Below, piece by piece: positions 43,536 through 44,466 of a DNA stretch of 44,466 nt. The DNA lies in assembly GCA_030619765.1 (NCBI GenBank), contig JAUXAU010000016.1, positions 1 to 44,466 on the forward strand. Direction: 5' to 3'. The notes below the pieces were generated by a model that saw nothing but the letters and a program-made list of their open reading frames with translations, did no database searches and was not told the DNA's origin. The position numbers and the translations under genes are program-made. Positions within the stretch are counted from its first letter, which is position 1; each line of letters begins with the position of its first letter. Source of the DNA: Thermoplasmatota archaeon (GTDB lineage Archaea > Thermoplasmatota > E2 > DHVEG-1).

Positions 43536-44466
43536 TTAAGATCTTTTTAGTGTACAGCTGTAATATGCATACATCCAATAGCCGTATCCTGGATCAAATG
43601 TATCTGATAACATGTAGAATTGGTTGGTTCTGTCCCAGCCGTAGATGAACCCAAGTATGAGTGGGGCTCCTTCTTCGTTGTTAGTACCTGTAGCGTCTCC
43701 CCAACTGTAGTCTGTTACATTATAGTGTATAATAAGATCTTCTTTTGCAAGAGATTGATTGTATGGTAGTCCCATGATGTTCCATTCTACTTGTAGTTCA
43801 GTGATATAGCCATCACCAACGATATTGCTAGGAATTAACAGCTCACAATCATAGTAAGCCCATGACCAATACCCATAACCAGGTTCAAGGGTATCTACAT
43901 GCTCATAAGCTGTTCCAGTCCAATTGTAAAGAAAATTAAGTATGATACCTTCGCTAACAGCAGTAGTCCAGTTGTAATTAATACTATTATTTCTAACGAT
44001 AATATCGGTTTTATCCATAGACTCGTTGAATGGTAGTGATATCAGGTTCCAATAAGATTTTAATATTAGATAATGTAGATTTAAAACTGTTATATATACC
44101 GTAGCTGTATCTGTTCCTCCATTTCCATCGCTTATGTTATAAGTGAATGAATCGGTACCGTTAAAGCCGATATCCGGTGTGTAGTTCACTTTATTGTCGT
44201 AGATTTCTGTTAAACCATTTGGTGGTTGGGTAACACTAGTTATTATGAGAGCGTCACCATCAATATCGTTATCATTAAATAAAACATCTATCTGGTTATC
44301 GGAAGAATTCTCATTGACTGTAGCAGAATCATCATTGGCAACTGGAGGATCATTAACATTATCAACAGTCAAAGTGAAATTAGTGAAGTCAGTACCGCCA
44401 TTACCATCACTTACAGAAACATTCACCCAGTAGCTTCCCACATCAGAGTTATCAGGAGTACCAGAA
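43536..44466 (-). CDS. Secreted protein with cadherin/Ig-like repeats and two WN-LP-type C-terminal repeats (5' end outside window)
   Basis: The frame is open through the right edge, so only the last 310 or so residues are seen and the start is unknown. An Ig/cadherin-like domain ends with VGSYWVNVSVSDGNGGTD. A tandem-95/cadherin-like repeat follows (PPVANDDSATVNENSSDNQI, GFNGTDSFTYNISDGNGGTD). Then come two repeats of about 85 residues starting YWNLISLPFNESMDKTDIIV and VEWNIMGLPYNQSLAKEDLI, each ending in EPGYGYWSWAYYDCEL or DPGYGYWMYAYYSCTL. Sequons are dense. There is no C-terminal anchor; each repeat ends in a Tyr-Tyr-x-Cys motif, so the Cys residues may pair or be modified. Probably a large glycosylated surface protein. 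Confidence 0.78.
   Translation of the reverse strand, partial: SGTPDNSDVGSYWVNVSVSDGNGGTDFTNFTLTVDNVNDPPVANDDSATVNENSSDNQIDVLFNDNDIDGDALIITSVTQPPNGLTEIYDNKVNYTPDIGFNGTDSFTYNISDGNGGTDTATVYITVLNLHYLILKSYWNLISLPFNESMDKTDIIVRNNSINYNWTTAVSEGIILNFLYNWTGTAYEHVDTLEPGYGYWSWAYYDCELLIPSNIVGDGYITELQVEWNIMGLPYNQSLAKEDLIIHYNVTDYSWGDATGTNNEEGAPLILGFIYGWDRTNQFYMLSDTFDPGYGYWMYAYYSCTLKRS

Overview
The window is AT-rich DNA from an archaeon. The evidence is archaeal-type PheS, a ribosomal run of L7Ae-S28e-L24e, MBF1, an archaeal HMG-CoA synthase/thiolase/DUF35 operon, type II methionine aminopeptidase, TATA-box promoters with very short or absent leaders, and a tRNA-Ile with no encoded CCA. The wealth of secreted proteins built from Fn3-like, PKD, NosD-type and PPC modules, rich in N-glycosylation sequons, suggests an uncultured Thermoplasmatota lineage. 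That placement is an inference from gene content, not from a marker phylogeny.

Layout. 1-1.6 kb: the tail of a response regulator, protein-L-isoaspartate methyltransferase and a DUF355/adenosine-specific-kinase-family protein. 1.7-3.5 kb: a secreted modular Fn3/PKD protein. 3.7-5.9 kb (minus strand): L7Ae-S28e-L24e, a radical SAM protein and tRNA-Ile(GAT). 6.1-9.0 kb (minus): a small secreted protein, a degenerate gene tail and a secreted M14 zinc carboxypeptidase. 9.2-17.4 kb (plus): pheS, a large membrane-anchored Ig-like protein followed by a coiled-coil protein, then the three-gene entry to the mevalonate pathway (HMG-CoA synthase, thiolase, DUF35 scaffold). 17.7-21.4 kb (minus): a giant secreted clan-CD (gingipain-like) peptidase with PPC domains. 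21.8-26.3 kb (plus): DUF1614 membrane protein, a second coiled-coil paralogue, and a tight MBF1-TsaC-MetAP-creatininase-family operon.

26.3-35.1 kb is the most unusual part. It is a continuous minus-strand block of six genes: two overlapping, paralogous polytopic membrane proteins with two extracytoplasmic GATase1/DUF4350-like domains each, three tandem paralogues of a small secreted or membrane-anchored protein with a conserved SPLF motif, and a small secreted protein with a caspase-like His/Cys pair. I do not recognise this combination as a described system. 35.2-44.5 kb is a run of surface proteins: a thioredoxin-like CPPC/Fn3 protein, a DUF2341-LamG-Fn3-PKD protein, a NosD-like beta-helix protein, a PKD protein with a C-terminal membrane anchor, its short sibling carrying only the N-terminal domain, and a protein cut by the window end.

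Throughout, secreted genes share one promoter layout: an ATTTATATA-type TATA box, 30-33 nt, then a GGGG-type ribosome binding site close to the start codon. Housekeeping genes look leaderless or use GGAGG-type sites. No CRISPR array, insertion sequence, rRNA or phage gene was seen.
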